Below are positions 33,454-34,773 of a stretch of 34,773 bases of DNA, piece by piece. Both the position numbers and the translations under genes were made by a program. The DNA is from Candidatus Saccharimonadota bacterium. Lineage in GTDB: Bacteria > Patescibacteriota > Saccharimonadia > Saccharimonadales > Saccharimonadaceae. The notes under the pieces were generated by a model, which was not told where the DNA came from, did no database searches, and saw only the letters and a list, made by a program, of their open reading frames with translations. Each line of letters opens with the position of its first letter. The first letter of the stretch is position 1. The stretch lies in contig JAEEKR010000027.1 of the NCBI GenBank assembly GCA_016282495.1, positions 1 to 34,773 on the forward strand, given 5' to 3'.

Positions 33454-33762
33454 ATGAAAAAAGCAGTTGTACTCATCGGCGGGAAACAATATCTTGTCGA
33501 AGAGAAAGAGACCCTACGGGTGGACCTCCTCCCGGCAGGCACAAAAGAGCTCGAAACTGATGCTTTGCTTCTTATCGATGGTGATAAGACTACTGTTGGA
33601 ACCCCAACTGTTAAAGGCGTTAAAGTTTCAGCGAAAGTAGTCGAAGAAAAAGTTGCTGGCGATAAGGTGCGCGTGATTCGTTATCATTCAAAGAAACGCG
33701 TTCACACTGAAACTGGTCATCGTCAAAAATATTCAGTGATTGAAATCACATCAATAAAATAA
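33454..33762 (+). CDS. rplU: 50S ribosomal protein L21
   Basis: VLIGGKQYLVEEKETLRVDLL..KVRVIRYHSKKRVHTETGHRQKYSVIEI. Confidence 0.92.
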   Translation: MKKAVVLIGGKQYLVEEKETLRVDLLPAGTKELETDALLLIDGDKTTVGTPTVKGVKVSAKVVEEKVAGDKVRVIRYHSKKRVHTETGHRQKYSVIEITSIK

Positions 33763-33787
33763 TCCTCCTAGGGGGGTTATTTTTTTG
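33761..33787 (+). terminator. intrinsic terminator
   Basis: AATAATCCtcctagggGGGTTATTTTTTT. Confidence 0.8.
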
Positions 33788-33833
33788 AGAAATAGATTAT
33801 TTAACTTATGTTTTATGGTATAATAGGAATATT

Positions 33834-34595
33834 ATGGCGAAGGTTATCTGTGTGACAAACCAAAAGGGGGGAGTAGGAAAAACGACGACGGCCGTTAACC
33901 TTTCTTATTATCTTGCGAAGAATAAACTTAGAGTGCTTCTTGTCGACCTTGATCCACAGGGAAATGCGACGAGTGGGTTAGGATTTGAAAAAGAAAAGTT
34001 GAAAGCAACAATGACGGATGTGATGCTTGGTGAGGTAACGATTGAAGATGTGATTTTGAAGACAAAATTTAAAAACTTTGAACTAGCACCAGCGACACCG
34101 CAGCTTGCGAATGCGGAAGTTGAGCTGACGAAAATGAGTAAGAAATTTGTTCAACTAAGAGATGAAGTGAAAAAAGTGGTTGGAAAATATGATTATATTA
34201 TCATTGATTCGCCACCGTCTTTGTCTCTTCTTACTGTGAACGGAATGATTGCATCAGATTATCTTCTCTTGCCGGTTCAAACGGAATTTTATGCGCTTGA
34301 GGGAGTGGCCCAGCTTCTTGAAAGTATGAAGCTAGTCCGAAAAGTGAACCCGAAGCTGAAACTATTAGGTGTTGTGGCAACAATGTATGATAAACGTACT
34401 TCGCTTTCGATTCAGGTTCTGGCGGAGATTAAGAAATATTTCAAAGACAAAACTTTCAATACTGCAATTCCAAGGAATGTGAGGATTGCTGAGGCTCCGA
34501 GTCATGGTGTGCCAGTTGGGGATTATGATCGTTTTTCTAAAGGTGCGAAGGCTTATAAGGAACTTGCAAAAGAGGTTCAGGAAAGGACAAAATAA
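33834..34595 (+). CDS. parA: chromosome partitioning ATPase ParA/Soj
   Basis: NQKGGVGKTTTAVNLS, VDLDPQGNATSG, IIDSPPSL. Confidence 0.96.
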   Translation: MAKVICVTNQKGGVGKTTTAVNLSYYLAKNKLRVLLVDLDPQGNATSGLGFEKEKLKATMTDVMLGEVTIEDVILKTKFKNFELAPATPQLANAEVELTKMSKKFVQLRDEVKKVVGKYDYIIIDSPPSLSLLTVNGMIASDYLLLPVQTEFYALEGVAQLLESMKLVRKVNPKLKLLGVVATMYDKRTSLSIQVLAEIKKYFKDKTFNTAIPRNVRIAEAPSHGVPVGDYDRFSKGAKAYKELAKEVQERTK

Positions 34596-34773
34596 TGGGA
34601 AAAGCTTTAGGACGAGGATTTGAAAGTTTGATTCCGACCGAGCTGGTTGATGATGAATTCGATTTGACAGCGGATGAGGACGAAAAAGTTTCGACGCTCC
34701 AGGAAATCGAAATTGAAAAAATTGTTCGTGATGAAGAACAGCCGAGAAAAGATTTTTCTGAGGAAGCATTAAA
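34595..34773 (+). CDS. parB: ParB N-terminus (truncated by window end)
   Basis: MGKALGRGFESLIPTELVDDEFD..EIEIEKIVRDEEQPRKDFSEEAL; overlaps parA stop. Confidence 0.88.
   Translation, partial: MGKALGRGFESLIPTELVDDEFDLTADEDEKVSTLQEIEIEKIVRDEEQPRKDFSEEAL

Noticed and set aside
1-34773. UGA recoding (SR1/Gracilibacteria-like code)
   Set aside because: TGA terminates ftsA, recJ and the 2062 ORF at expected ends, and no in-frame TGA is needed to rebuild any conserved gene
1-34773. CRISPR array, IS element or prophage
   Set aside because: No regularly spaced direct repeats, transposase/integrase or phage structural motifs were seen
33834-34773. parS site near parAB
   Set aside because: No TGTTTCACGTGAAACA-like palindrome recognised in the window; it may lie outside

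Overview
This window is about 34.8 kb of compact, AT-rich, gene-dense bacterial chromosome. It is most consistent with a Candidate Phyla Radiation organism, probably Saccharibacteria/TM7. TGA is used as a normal stop (ftsA, recJ, the 2062 ORF), which argues against a UGA=Gly recoded lineage. Most genes are housekeeping: rpsA, infB, def, fmt, priA, recJ, rpsU, adk, map, ftsA, ftsZ, nrdR, ileS, rplU, parA, a parB start, and three tRNAs. Two regions look accessory. (1) At 1-3110, three orphan small proteins of seemingly higher GC surround a TrmB-like regulator and strongly structured RNA. These RNAs are an unidentified ~400-nt candidate ncRNA at 459-870 and a ~285-nt multi-hairpin leader at 1776-2061. 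(2) At 27.5-33.4 kb, a tightly coupled operon encodes a small acidic protein, a long coiled-coil protein, a membrane protein with an 18-unit pentapeptide (TPDKP/TPPDV) stalk, and a DUF11-like protein with an LPSTG-TM C-terminus. Other notable signals are a short T-box leader before an IleRS2-type ileS, an NrdR-like protein with no cysteines, six genes with TATAAT exactly 6 nt before ATG (predicted leaderless mRNAs), a large inverted repeat behind the tRNA-Ile/tRNA-Ala pair, a duplicated promoter module, and a pilin-like domain fused to a multi-TM protein. No CRISPR array, transposase or rRNA was seen. All family calls come from reading motifs by eye; no searches were run.
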